In this document: in pieces, positions 15,495 to 23,571 of the stretch
How the letters are laid out: each line of letters begins with the position of its first letter
Position numbering within the stretch: the first letter of the stretch is position 1
Source: Paracoccaceae bacterium
Lineage (GTDB): Bacteria > Pseudomonadota > Alphaproteobacteria > Rhodobacterales > Rhodobacteraceae
Direction: 5' to 3'
NCBI GenBank assembly: GCA_023260935.1
Contig: JALQTL010000371.1
Span: forward strand, 1-34,482
Length of the DNA: 34,482 nt
The notes under the pieces: generated by a model
Database searches by the model: none
Seen by the model: the letters and a program-made list of their open reading frames with translations, nothing else
What the model was told of the DNA's origin: nothing
Program-made: the position numbers and the translations under genes

Positions 15495-17651
15495 TTGAAG
15501 AAACCGATCCTCTTTCTCATCGCTGCGGCGGTGGTTCTTGCTCTGCTTTTCGGGCTGCGCGGCCAATCCCTAGATCTGGAAAGCCTGAGGGCGACGCTTG
15601 ACCGGCTGCGGGTCTGGCAGGAAAGCCATGGGCTGACGCTGATGCTGGCCTTCTTTGCGCTTTACGTTGTGGTGACGGCGCTGTCATTGCCCTTTGCGGT
15701 CTGGATGACGCTGGCCGCCGGGGCCTTGTTCGGCTTCTGGAAAGGCCTGTTGATCGTGTCCTTCGCGTCGACCATCGGGGCCACGCTGGCCTTTCTGGCG
15801 GCGCGCTACCTGTTGCGCGACTGGGTTCACGAAAAGCTTGGCAACCGGGCGGCCGCAATTGACGAAGGCCTGCGCCGGGACGGGCCGTTCTTCCTGTTCT
15901 CGCTGCGGCTGATCCCGGTCATCCCCTTCTTCGCGGTCAACCTGCTGATGGGGCTGACGCCAGTTGGGGCGGGCACCTTCTATCTGGTGAGTCAGGCTGG
16001 CATGCTGGCCGGCACGGCGGCCTATGTGAACGCGGGAACGCAGCTTGCCGGGCTGGAAAGCCTTTCGGGCATCGTATCCCCCGCCCTGCTTTTATCCTTT
16101 GCCGTTCTGGGCATCTTTCCATGGATCGCGCGCATGGTCGTGAACCTGCTGAAACGCCGCAAGGTCTTTGCCAGATGGAAACGCCCAACCTCTTTTGACC
16201 GCAACCTGATTGTCATCGGCGCGGGCGCGGCAGGCCTTGTTTCGGCCTATATCGCGGCCGCGACAAAGGCGAAGGTCACGCTGGTGGAAAGCCACAGGAT
16301 GGGCGGCGACTGCCTGAACTATGGCTGCGTCCCGTCAAAGGCGCTGATCAAAAGCGCCAAGCTGGCGCATCAGATGCGCCAGGCCGATCATTACGGGCTG
16401 GAACCCGTAGAGCCTAAGGTGCCCTTTGCCCGGGTGATGGCCCGGGTGCATCAGGTGATCGCCGATATCGCCCCGCATGACAGCGTGGAGCGGTACACGA
16501 ATCTTGGGGTCGAGGTGCTGGAGGGGTATGCCAAGCTGATCGATCCTTGGACGGTCGAAATTGCGATGAACGACGGCAGCACCCGCCGCCTGACCACCCG
16601 CGCCATCATCATCGCCACCGGCGCGCAGCCCTTTGTGCCGCCCCTGCCGGGGATCGAAGACGTGGGCTTCATGACTTCGGATACGATGTGGGACGCGCTG
16701 AAAGACCGCCAGACCGCGCCGAAGCGGCTGGTGGTGCTGGGCGGCGGGCCCATAGGGTCGGAACTGGCGCAAAGCTTTGCCCGGCTGGGGTCGGAAGTGA
16801 CGCAGATCGAAATGGCGCCCCGGATCATGATCCGCGAGGATGAAGAGGTTTCGGCGTTGGTCAAGGGCTCGCTTGAGGCGGACGGGGTCAAGGTGCTGAC
16901 CGGGCACAAGGCGCTGTCCTGTGGTGTCACGGATGGCCGCAAGTGGCTGGAGGTGGAACATCAGGGCCAGACCCGCCGCATCGAATTCGATGACATGATC
17001 GTTGCCGTCGGCCGGGCCCCGCGTCTGAACGGCTTTGGTCTGGAAGAGTTGGGGATCAAGGTCAACCGCGTGGTTGAGACGAACGAATATCTTGAAACAC
17101 TCTATCCCAACATCCTTGCCGCAGGCGATGTGGCGGGCCCCTATCAGTTCACCCACACCGCCGGTCATCAGGCGTGGTTCGCCGCCGTCAATGCGCTGTT
17201 CGGCGATCTGAAGCGGTTCAAGGCCGATTACCGGGTGATCCCCTGGGCCACCTTTACCGACCCCGAGGTGGCGCGGGTGGGCCTTTCCGAAGCCGAGGCG
17301 AAGGAAAAAGGCATCGCGGTCGAGGTGACGCGCTATGGCATGGATGATCTGGATCGGGCGATTGCCGACGGATCGGCGCATGGCTTCGTGAAGGTGCTGA
17401 CCCCCCCGGGCAAGGACCGCATCCTTGGCGTCACCATCGTGGGAGAACATGCGGGCGACCTGATCGCCGAATTCGTGCTGGCGATGAAGCACGGGCTGGG
17501 GTTGGGCAAGATCCTTGGCACGATCCACATTTATCCCACCTTGGCCGAGGCGAACAAATACGCCGCCGGCGAATGGCGCCGCGCGCATGTAAACCCGCGC
17601 CTTCTGGCCATTGTGGAACGCTTCCACCGCTGGCGCCGCAGACAGGCCTGA
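15495..17651 (+). CDS. TVP38/TMEM64 membrane domain fused to mercuric-reductase-like flavoprotein disulfide reductase
   Basis: This 718-residue, two-domain inner-membrane oxidoreductase starts at TTG 15495, supported by AGGGA 6 nt upstream. Residues 1-225 form a TVP38/TMEM64 (DedA-like, SNARE-associated) domain with hallmark segments SLPFAVWMTLAAGALFGFWKG and SLRLIPVIPFFAVNLLMG. Residues about 235-700 are a pyridine nucleotide-disulfide reductase: FAD loop IGAGAAGLVSA (242-247 GAGAAG), redox disulfide C273/C278 (GDCLNYGCVPSK), NAD(P)H loop VLGGGPIGSELAQ, and a second FAD motif AAGDVAG. The usual C-terminal HPTxxE base is replaced by YPTLAE, so the acid-base histidine of glutathione or lipoamide reductases is missing, as in mercuric-reductase-like groups. 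The thiol-type or metal substrate is unknown. Divergence from nsrR suggests NO or oxygen control. Confidence 0.93.
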   Translation: MKKPILFLIAAAVVLALLFGLRGQSLDLESLRATLDRLRVWQESHGLTLMLAFFALYVVVTALSLPFAVWMTLAAGALFGFWKGLLIVSFASTIGATLAFLAARYLLRDWVHEKLGNRAAAIDEGLRRDGPFFLFSLRLIPVIPFFAVNLLMGLTPVGAGTFYLVSQAGMLAGTAAYVNAGTQLAGLESLSGIVSPALLLSFAVLGIFPWIARMVVNLLKRRKVFARWKRPTSFDRNLIVIGAGAAGLVSAYIAAATKAKVTLVESHRMGGDCLNYGCVPSKALIKSAKLAHQMRQADHYGLEPVEPKVPFARVMARVHQVIADIAPHDSVERYTNLGVEVLEGYAKLIDPWTVEIAMNDGSTRRLTTRAIIIATGAQPFVPPLPGIEDVGFMTSDTMWDALKDRQTAPKRLVVLGGGPIGSELAQSFARLGSEVTQIEMAPRIMIREDEEVSALVKGSLEADGVKVLTGHKALSCGVTDGRKWLEVEHQGQTRRIEFDDMIVAVGRAPRLNGFGLEELGIKVNRVVETNEYLETLYPNILAAGDVAGPYQFTHTAGHQAWFAAVNALFGDLKRFKADYRVIPWATFTDPEVARVGLSEAEAKEKGIAVEVTRYGMDDLDRAIADGSAHGFVKVLTPPGKDRILGVTIVGEHAGDLIAEFVLAMKHGLGLGKILGTIHIYPTLAEANKYAAGEWRRAHVNPRLLAIVERFHRWRRRQA

Positions 17652-18074
17652 TAACACCCGCACCCAGCCAAGGGGGCGACCGGTGGCGGCAAGGGTGGTT
17701 CTGTCGCTATGCCGCTTTTCTGCCTTCTTGCCGGCGCGGCAGGGTTGGCCACGGCTTCGAGCGCAGACACTGCTTGCGCCCAGTCCAGACGGTAGGGATG
17801 GAAACCAATGGGCCAGATGCGCGTTCACGATCTGAAAACAGGTAAACAGCGCGCCAAGGGGTCAAGCCTTCTGCCTTGATATGGACAACTTGGGCAAACA
17901 CATTCAGCAAGCTTCCCATCCGCAGCAGCCGGGGCCAGCCCCCCGGACCCCTCGGGGATATTATGAACAGATGAAGGCAAAGGGGCCGGCCGATCACATG
18001 GTTTTGCAGATACCAAACCCCGCACCCTGTGCGACAGTGCCTGACCCCCCGGACAGAGGCGCGAGAGCCAGGAC
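17652..18074. other. Non-coding 423 bp with GC hairpin element
   Basis: No gene is supported here. Near its 3' half is a GC-rich hairpin element (see the repeat at 17929-17957) followed by an AT-rich tail GATATTATGAACAGATGAAG. Such a hairpin plus tail resembles dispersed intergenic elements I remember from Rhodobacteraceae, but I cannot confirm that. The region must also contain the promoter for the cyclase pair. Confidence 0.4.
17929..17957. repeat. GC hairpin element, copy 1 of a shared 16-mer
   Basis: CCGGGG and CCCCGG pair around a 6-nt loop (17929-17946), with an alternative pairing into CCCCTCGGGG just after. The 16-mer GGGGCCAGCCCCCCGG (17931-17946) recurs exactly at 27007-27022, ahead of the ABC transporter operon. 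It may act as a terminator of the fusion gene or as a dispersed repeat. Confidence 0.5.
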
Positions 18075-19436
18075 GTGGCACGCATCATCGAAATGCTGAA
18101 AGCCCTGTTTGCCCTGGCCCGGTCGGGCGGGATGACGGGTGCCCTGCCCGCCCGGGTGGTGGCCGAAATCGACCGGCGCGAAGCGGCGGGGGAACGGCTG
18201 GTGGGTTGGGTCCAGCTGGCGCTGGTGGTGACCTTTGGCACGCTTTACGCCCTGAGCCCGCGGGCCGAGGGCAGCAGCAATACCAGCTTCACCTCGACCG
18301 TGCTGGTCATCTATTTCGTCTTCACGCTGTTCCGGGTCTGGCTTTCCTATCGGCGGGTGCTTCCAACATGGTATCTTGTGATATCGATCATCGCGGACGT
18401 CGGGCTGCTCTGCGCGCTGATCTATTCCTTCCATATCCAGTACAACCAGCCCGCCGCCTTTTATCTGAAGGCGCCGACGATGATCTATCTGTTCATCTTC
18501 ATCAGCGTCCGGGCACTGCGCTTTGATCCGCGTTTCGTTCTGCTGACCGGGCTGATGGCTGCCGTCGGATGGTTCGCGCTGGTGATCTATGCCCTGAACA
18601 CCGATATGGGTCAGATGCGGATCACCCGAAATTATGTGGATTACATGACGTCGAATTCCATCCTGATCGGGGCCGAGATCGACCGCGGCATCGCCATACT
18701 GGGGGTGACCTTCGTGCTGACGCTGGCGCTGTACCGGGCGCGGGCGGTTCTGATCGATGCCATCAGCAGCCATACCGCGGCATCCGATCTTGCCCAGTTC
18801 TTTTCGCCGCAGGTTGCCGCATCGATCACGAAGGCAGACGATCTGCCGGCGGCGCAGATGTCAAAAACCCGCGAGGCGGCGATCCTGATGGTGGATCTGC
18901 GCTCTTTTACCGCCACCGCAGCCAAACTGCCCGCCGAAGCCGTGATGACGGTGCTGGGGCTGTATCAGGATGCGGCCGTGCGGGTGATCGAGGCGCACGA
19001 CGGGCAGATCGACAAGTTCATGGGCGACGGGATCCTTGCCACTTTCGGCGCCGTCGAGGACAGTGAAACCCATGCCGCTGACGCGCTGCGCGCGGCGGTT
19101 GCGCTGACCCTGGCGATTGACGCGATCGAGCCCGCAGTCCGTGCGGCGGGCTGGTCCGGCCCCTTTCAGGCCGGCATTGCCGTTTCCAGCGGCCTGGTCA
19201 CGGTGGGGGTTGTGGGCGGGCAGAGCCGGCTGGAATTCACGGTGATCGGCAATGCCGTGAATACCGCCGCCAAGCTGGAAGCCGCCAACAAGGTGGAAGG
19301 CACCAGAGTCTTGACCGATGCGGCAACCTTCGACCGCGCCATGGCGCAGGGCCATGATCTGCCGGCAGTGGAAATGCGGCCGGGGCGGCATATCTCGGGA
19401 TTGGCAAAGCCGGTGGATCTGGTGGTTCTGGCCTGA
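18075..19436 (+). CDS. Membrane-anchored class III adenylate/guanylate cyclase
   Basis: A 453-residue protein with about six N-terminal membrane helices (residues 44-222) and a C-terminal class III cyclase domain (about 265-445). Metal-binding aspartates D274 (MVDLRSF) and D318 (KFMGDGILATF) are present, as is N396 (GNAVNTAAKLE). Two positions differ from the textbook set: N393 where the purine-contacting Asp is usual, and K400 where the transition-state Arg is usual. Similar AAKLE variants occur in alphaproteobacterial cyclases as I recall, so it need not be inactive. The start is GTG 18075 with GAGAG 7-8 nt upstream; ATG 18093 is an alternative. It is followed 219 bp later by a second cyclase. 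Product and stimulus are not determinable from sequence. Confidence 0.9.
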   Translation: MARIIEMLKALFALARSGGMTGALPARVVAEIDRREAAGERLVGWVQLALVVTFGTLYALSPRAEGSSNTSFTSTVLVIYFVFTLFRVWLSYRRVLPTWYLVISIIADVGLLCALIYSFHIQYNQPAAFYLKAPTMIYLFIFISVRALRFDPRFVLLTGLMAAVGWFALVIYALNTDMGQMRITRNYVDYMTSNSILIGAEIDRGIAILGVTFVLTLALYRARAVLIDAISSHTAASDLAQFFSPQVAASITKADDLPAAQMSKTREAAILMVDLRSFTATAAKLPAEAVMTVLGLYQDAAVRVIEAHDGQIDKFMGDGILATFGAVEDSETHAADALRAAVALTLAIDAIEPAVRAAGWSGPFQAGIAVSSGLVTVGVVGGQSRLEFTVIGNAVNTAAKLEAANKVEGTRVLTDAATFDRAMAQGHDLPAVEMRPGRHISGLAKPVDLVVLA

Positions 19437-19655
19437 GACTGGCGGGAGGGGATGAGGAAGCACGAAAGCAGACGAACGAAAAGCCGCGGTATTTTCAGGG
19501 CCATTGACCCCTGACCGCGAAAAACGGCATTGTGGCACCGCCGGTGCTGGCCGTTCTTCTTCATCATTCCGCCGATCCGGACATCACCCGCAATCCGCCC
19601 GACCAGCCCTCGCCCCGCCCGTTGCGGTGATGCAGCAGACGACAAGGACAAAGAC
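19437..19655. promoter_or_regulatory. Spacer between the two cyclases, possible promoter
   Basis: This 219-bp spacer is long enough to hold a separate promoter. TTGACC at 19504-19509 followed 18 nt later by CATTGT is a weak candidate. AAGGA sits 7 nt before the ATG at 19656. No gene or hairpin of note. Confidence 0.25.
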
Positions 19656-21422
19656 ATGGTCCACACCCAACCAGCAGGCCCCGCAGCGGCGCCGGGCGCA
19701 GGCCGCCCCCGCGTCCGCCGGATGCGGGCAAGCTGGCTGCGGCTTGCTTCGGGTCTGGTGCTGTTCGGCTTTGTCCTGACGCATCTTCTGAACCACGCGC
19801 TGGGGCTGATCTCTATCGACGCGATGCTGGCCGTGCAGGAATGGCGCACCGCGATCACCCGCAGCCTTCCGGGAACGGCCTTGCTGATCGGCTCTGCCGT
19901 GATCCATATGCTGCTGGGGCTGGCACGGCTGACCGGGTTGCACAGCTGGCGGATCGGCCTTTCCGGCCTGTTGCAACTGGGCTTCGGCCTGCTGATCCCG
20001 ATCCTGATGGTCCGCCATGTTCTGGGAACCCGGGGCGTTCACAGCCTGTTCGGTATCGAGGACGATTACACCTATGCCCTCTGGGCGATATGGCCGGGCG
20101 AGGCGCTGAACATGGCGATCCTGATCGTTCTGGTCTGGGTGCATGGCTGCATCGGCCTGCATTACTGGCTGGACCGGCGGGCGTGGTATCGGCGGTTCCT
20201 GTGGCTGTGGCAGGGGTTGGCGCTTCTGATACCGGTGCTGGCCTACAGCGGCTTTGTCAGCGCCGGACGGCTGGTTCATCTGCAAGGGGGATATGTCAGC
20301 CCGTTCAAGCCCGGCCAGTATGAAGAAATCACCGGGCTGATGCTGACCTCGCAAAAGGTCTATTACGGGATGCTGGCGGCAAGCGTCTTGATCTGGCTGT
20401 TGCTGCTGCTGGCCAACCGGCTGGGGTCGCGGGTGACAGTCACCTATGCCAACGGGCCCACGGTACAGGCCCCGCGCGGGCTGTCGCTGCTGGCCATCAG
20501 CCGGATCAACCGGGTGCCGCATGCATCGGTCTGCGGCGGCAGGGCACGCTGTTCCACCTGCCGCGTGCGTGTGCTGGCGGGGCAAGACCAGCTGAACCCG
20601 CCTTCGGAACAGGAACAGCGGGTGTTGCGCCGGGTTGGGGCGCCGGCCAATGTGCGGCTGGCCTGCCAGATCTTTCCCACCGCCAACCTGACGGTTTCCA
20701 CCCTTTTGCCGGCCCGCGCCGATGCGCAGCGCGATCAGGGGGGCGACAAGTATCTGTGGGGCGTGGAACAGGATGTCACGGTGATGTTCTGCGATCTTCG
20801 CGGCTTTACCCGGATGGCCGAGGGCCGGCTTTCCTATGACGTGGTATTCCTGCTGAACCAGTTCCTTGGCTGCATGGCCGACACGATCGAAGAGACGGGC
20901 GGCTTTGTCGACAAGTTCATGGGCGATGGCGTGATGGCGATCTTTGGCATCGACAAGCCCCGCGATGAAGGCGCCCGTCAGGCGCTTGCGGCGGCCCGGG
21001 CCATGGGCGGGGTGCTGGATGCCCTGAACCAGAGCCTGCGCGAGGCCCTGCCTGCCCCGCTGTCGATGGGCATCGGCATTCACAGCGGCGCGGCCATCCT
21101 GGGCCGCATCGGGGCGGTGCGGCAGTCAGAGGCCGGCACCGCCCGCCTGACTGCCCTTGGCGAAACCGTCAATCTGGCCAGCCGTCTGGAGGGCATGACC
21201 AGGGATCTTGGCGTTCAGCTTGCGCTTTCGGCTGTCACCGTCGAATGGGCGGGTCTTCCGCCCGCGCCGGGGCTTGATGCCCAAGAGGTTGACGTGCGCG
21301 GACTAAGCCACCCGATTGCCATCTTTGCCGTGAAGCGCGCGGCAGACCTGCCCCAACCGTCCGATGGCCCCACGCCGCAGGGGGCCGCTGCACCGGAAAC
21401 GGCCATCGCCGCCGCCGGCTGA
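19656..21422 (+). CDS. Redox-sensor adenylate cyclase: six-helix diheme-type membrane domain + [2Fe-2S] ferredoxin + class III cyclase
   Basis: A 588-residue membrane protein with three modules. Residues 25-258 hold six membrane helices. The first four carry histidines (H43/H47, H84, H121, H163/H169) as in diheme-b anchors of succinate/fumarate oxidoreductase type; Sinorhizobium meliloti CyaC is a known quinone-responsive cyclase with such an anchor. Residues 259-350 are an adrenodoxin-type [2Fe-2S] domain with C293, C299, C302 and C337 (C-x5-C-x2-C...C). Residues 372-560 are a class III cyclase with metal aspartates D380 (FCDLRGF) and D424 (KFMGDGVMAIFG), N506 and the catalytic R510 (GETVNLASRLE). 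ATG 19656 is chosen for AAGGA 7 nt upstream; the longer frame from 19530 adds a low-complexity leader. It likely makes cAMP in response to redox state; the signal is inferred. Confidence 0.93.
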   Translation: MVHTQPAGPAAAPGAGRPRVRRMRASWLRLASGLVLFGFVLTHLLNHALGLISIDAMLAVQEWRTAITRSLPGTALLIGSAVIHMLLGLARLTGLHSWRIGLSGLLQLGFGLLIPILMVRHVLGTRGVHSLFGIEDDYTYALWAIWPGEALNMAILIVLVWVHGCIGLHYWLDRRAWYRRFLWLWQGLALLIPVLAYSGFVSAGRLVHLQGGYVSPFKPGQYEEITGLMLTSQKVYYGMLAASVLIWLLLLLANRLGSRVTVTYANGPTVQAPRGLSLLAISRINRVPHASVCGGRARCSTCRVRVLAGQDQLNPPSEQEQRVLRRVGAPANVRLACQIFPTANLTVSTLLPARADAQRDQGGDKYLWGVEQDVTVMFCDLRGFTRMAEGRLSYDVVFLLNQFLGCMADTIEETGGFVDKFMGDGVMAIFGIDKPRDEGARQALAAARAMGGVLDALNQSLREALPAPLSMGIGIHSGAAILGRIGAVRQSEAGTARLTALGETVNLASRLEGMTRDLGVQLALSAVTVEWAGLPPAPGLDAQEVDVRGLSHPIAIFAVKRAADLPQPSDGPTPQGAAAPETAIAAAG

Positions 21423-21441
21423 CCCGGGGGTTTCGGCGTCC

Positions 21442-23067
21442 TCAGGGGCCAAGCCCCTGCATCGGACCTTGCTGGTTGGCGCGGGCAAGGGCGGCTGCCA
21501 GAAGGCGCAGCAGCGCCCGCAGCCACAGCCCGGCGGGATCTTCGGCACTGCCTTGCCATTCTGCCAGCCGGAGCAACAGTGCCACCCGGTCGGGGGGCAG
21601 ATGCGGCAGGGCAAGGGCCCCGCCCTCGACCAGCAGGAAGACCTGCGGCAGAACATCGGCCAAGGGAATTTCGGGCAGGGGAGTCCCGGCCCCCGCCGCG
21701 CTGGCGGAACCGGTAGCCCCGATCAGCAAGGGCAGGTCAGACAAACGGCGGTCAGCAAGGGCGGACCAGATACCGGGCGGTGCGCCGCGCGGCAGGCGGC
21801 GCGTCAGCAGGCGGTTCCGGTGGCAGGCGGCCAGAAAGCGGCCAAAGGGCTGATCGTGCTCGTGCAGGCCTGCGCCTTCGGCCGCATACAGCACACTTGC
21901 CAACGGGTCGGGCGGCAGGTCCGCCAGCGACATTGTCGTCATCGAAAGCCCGTCGGCGTCACCTTCCAGCAGGGTGAACGCAGGAGGAAAGGCGCAGGTC
22001 GATGGCAGGGACACATCGGTGATCTGCCCGGCAGCGGTATCGGCCCGACTGGTGGCGTGCAGGTGCAAATGGCCCCCGAAGTGCAACCGCAGACCCGCAG
22101 CCGCCAGCCGTTCCGCGACGGCAGGTGAAGGGCTGCGCCGCGCCAGCGCATCATCGGGCAGCACCGCCGAAAACCCGGGCAAGGGCGGCAGGATCGGATA
22201 ATGCGAAACCGGCAGCAACAGCTTGCCCTGCTGGCGCGCGCGGCGGACCACATCGCCAATCCAGTCCAGAAGGAAGGGCTTTACCCGCAACACCGCATCC
22301 CACCCCGCATTGGCCGGATCATGGAAGGCCCGCTTGCGGCGGGGATCGGCGATGCCGGGCCTAGGCTCGAACACCGTGGCATCCAGCATCAACAGCCAAA
22401 GCCCCGGCTCCGGTTCCACCAGATACGAGGCATCGGTCAGCCAATGGGCCGTGCCGCCATCGGCCGACCCGGCCAGAAAGCGGCGGTCTTCAAAGCTGTC
22501 CGATGGGCCAAAGGGGCTTTCCCAATGCAGATGCCACGGCTGCCGGCGCAAGCCAAAGGCCGCCATCGGTTCCAGCGCCTGTGGAAAGCCGGGGCAGCGC
22601 AACGCCGCCGACAGAACAGACCCAGGGGCATGGGCCGCCGCCAGATCGGGGTCGCTTGTCACAAGTTCCGATTGCCCCGGCCCGGTCGCCTGCCGGATCG
22701 CCAGATGCTTGCCCGCCACGCCATAGCCATCGTGATTGCCGGGCAAGGCAAGAAACCTCAGCCCCAGCCGGGCCTCGGCCTCGTGCAACAGGGCCGACAG
22801 TCGCCGCAGGTTTTCGGCCTGCCCGTCATCGCTGTAATCCCCGGCCAGCACGACAAGCCGGATGCCGCTGGCCGCGATCCGTTCCAGCGCCGCGCGAAAG
22901 GCCATGGCGCTTTCATTCACGGCCCGGCCACTGGCGCGCACCGCCTCCCAAGGTCGCAGGCTGTAGGGCCGCCCGCCAATCGGAAAACCTGCCCCCCCGA
23001 AATCACCGGCCGGATCGTGCAGATGCGCATCTGCAATCAGCGCAAGGCGGTGGCGGGCCTGCGGCAT
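21442..23067 (-). CDS. Calcineurin-like metallophosphoesterase with C-terminal extension
   Basis: A 541-residue dimetal phosphoesterase. All five blocks are visible: D13-x-H15 (IADAHLHD), GDYSDDG, GNHDG, SHYPILPP and GGHLHLH. There is no signal peptide, so it acts in the cytoplasm. The catalytic domain ends around residue 350, and about 190 further residues have no domain I recognise. It lies 5 nt downstream of the methyltransferase gene and is the last gene of a three-gene operon led by a nucleotide-sugar dehydrogenase, which suggests a substrate linked to glycan precursors, such as a phosphodiester or nucleotide product. That link is contextual only. The last codons form a hairpin facing the convergent cyclase gene. 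Confidence 0.88.
   Translation of the reverse strand: MPQARHRLALIADAHLHDPAGDFGGAGFPIGGRPYSLRPWEAVRASGRAVNESAMAFRAALERIAASGIRLVVLAGDYSDDGQAENLRRLSALLHEAEARLGLRFLALPGNHDGYGVAGKHLAIRQATGPGQSELVTSDPDLAAAHAPGSVLSAALRCPGFPQALEPMAAFGLRRQPWHLHWESPFGPSDSFEDRRFLAGSADGGTAHWLTDASYLVEPEPGLWLLMLDATVFEPRPGIADPRRKRAFHDPANAGWDAVLRVKPFLLDWIGDVVRRARQQGKLLLPVSHYPILPPLPGFSAVLPDDALARRSPSPAVAERLAAAGLRLHFGGHLHLHATSRADTAAGQITDVSLPSTCAFPPAFTLLEGDADGLSMTTMSLADLPPDPLASVLYAAEGAGLHEHDQPFGRFLAACHRNRLLTRRLPRGAPPGIWSALADRRLSDLPLLIGATGSASAAGAGTPLPEIPLADVLPQVFLLVEGGALALPHLPPDRVALLLRLAEWQGSAEDPAGLWLRALLRLLAAALARANQQGPMQGLGP
21443..21459. terminator. Hairpin between convergent genes, within the phosphoesterase 3' end
   Basis: A perfect 7-bp stem with a 3-nt loop, CAGGGGC-CAA-GCCCCTG, 20 bp after the cyclase stop and overlapping the final codons and stop of the minus-strand gene. 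It could terminate the plus-strand cyclase transcript; no T-run follows. Confidence 0.45.
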
Positions 23068-23072
23068 GCAGG

Positions 23073-23561
23073 TCAGTCCGGGCGGCGGCGGTACAGGAAA
23101 TAGCGCCCCTGTTCGACGCCCCCGGGCAGGGGCAACGGGACCAGCCGCGCATCTTCCAGCGGCAGGCCGCTGGCCGCCACCCCACCGGGCGCCAGAAGGC
23201 TGGCCACCAGCCCCGGCAACCAGACCAGCGTATCGGCATCCTTTTCGGGATAGCCGGTGCCGATATCGGCATGCACCAGCGCCGCCCCCTTTCCGGCAAA
23301 GCGGGCTGCCGTCTGACGAATTTCCCCCAGCACCAGATCATCCGGAGCGGGCACGCTGGACCCATGCGCCCCGAGCGCCCGGTCAAAGGCGATGATGCGC
23401 CGGCCGGCAAACCTTTCGCGCAGGTGGCTGTAGGTGCGCCCGTTGCCCAGCCCCACCTCCAGCACCGCGCCTGTTGCCGGAAGGTCCAGATCGGCGGCGA
23501 TATGGTTCAGGATATCCCGCTGCGCCAACATGCGGCGGATGAAACTGTCAAGACGGCTCAT
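23073..23561 (-). CDS. Small class I SAM-dependent methyltransferase
   Basis: This 162-residue cytoplasmic protein has a Rossmann-type SAM site: motif I LEVGLGNGRTYSHL (about residues 34-47), a following strand RIIAFDRALG with the acidic residue for the ribose, and a later strand GAALVHADIG. It is shorter than most class I enzymes and lacks an obvious substrate-recognition insert. AAGGAAG lies just ahead of the ATG. It sits 10 nt after the nucleotide-sugar dehydrogenase and 5 nt before the metallophosphoesterase, so it is cotranscribed with them. It may methylate a sugar or lipid intermediate, but the acceptor is unknown. Confidence 0.82.
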   Translation of the reverse strand: MSRLDSFIRRMLAQRDILNHIAADLDLPATGAVLEVGLGNGRTYSHLRERFAGRRIIAFDRALGAHGSSVPAPDDLVLGEIRQTAARFAGKGAALVHADIGTGYPEKDADTLVWLPGLVASLLAPGGVAASGLPLEDARLVPLPLPGGVEQGRYFLYRRRPD

Positions 23562-23571
23562 CAGCTTCCTT

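Noticed and set aside
15495..17651. Mercuric reductase (merA) as the name of the fusion gene
   Set aside because: No mer regulator, transporter or N-terminal heavy-metal-associated domain; only the general disulfide-reductase motifs match.
16335..17828. 497-codon minus-strand frame
   Set aside because: Antisense to the fusion flavoprotein; His/Arg-rich shadow with no motif.
17881..18099. 72-codon plus-strand frame before the first cyclase
   Set aside because: Spans the GC hairpin element and overlaps the cyclase start; no domain.
19584..21083. 499-codon minus-strand frame
   Set aside because: Antisense to the ferredoxin-cyclase gene; low-complexity Gln/Arg/Pro shadow.
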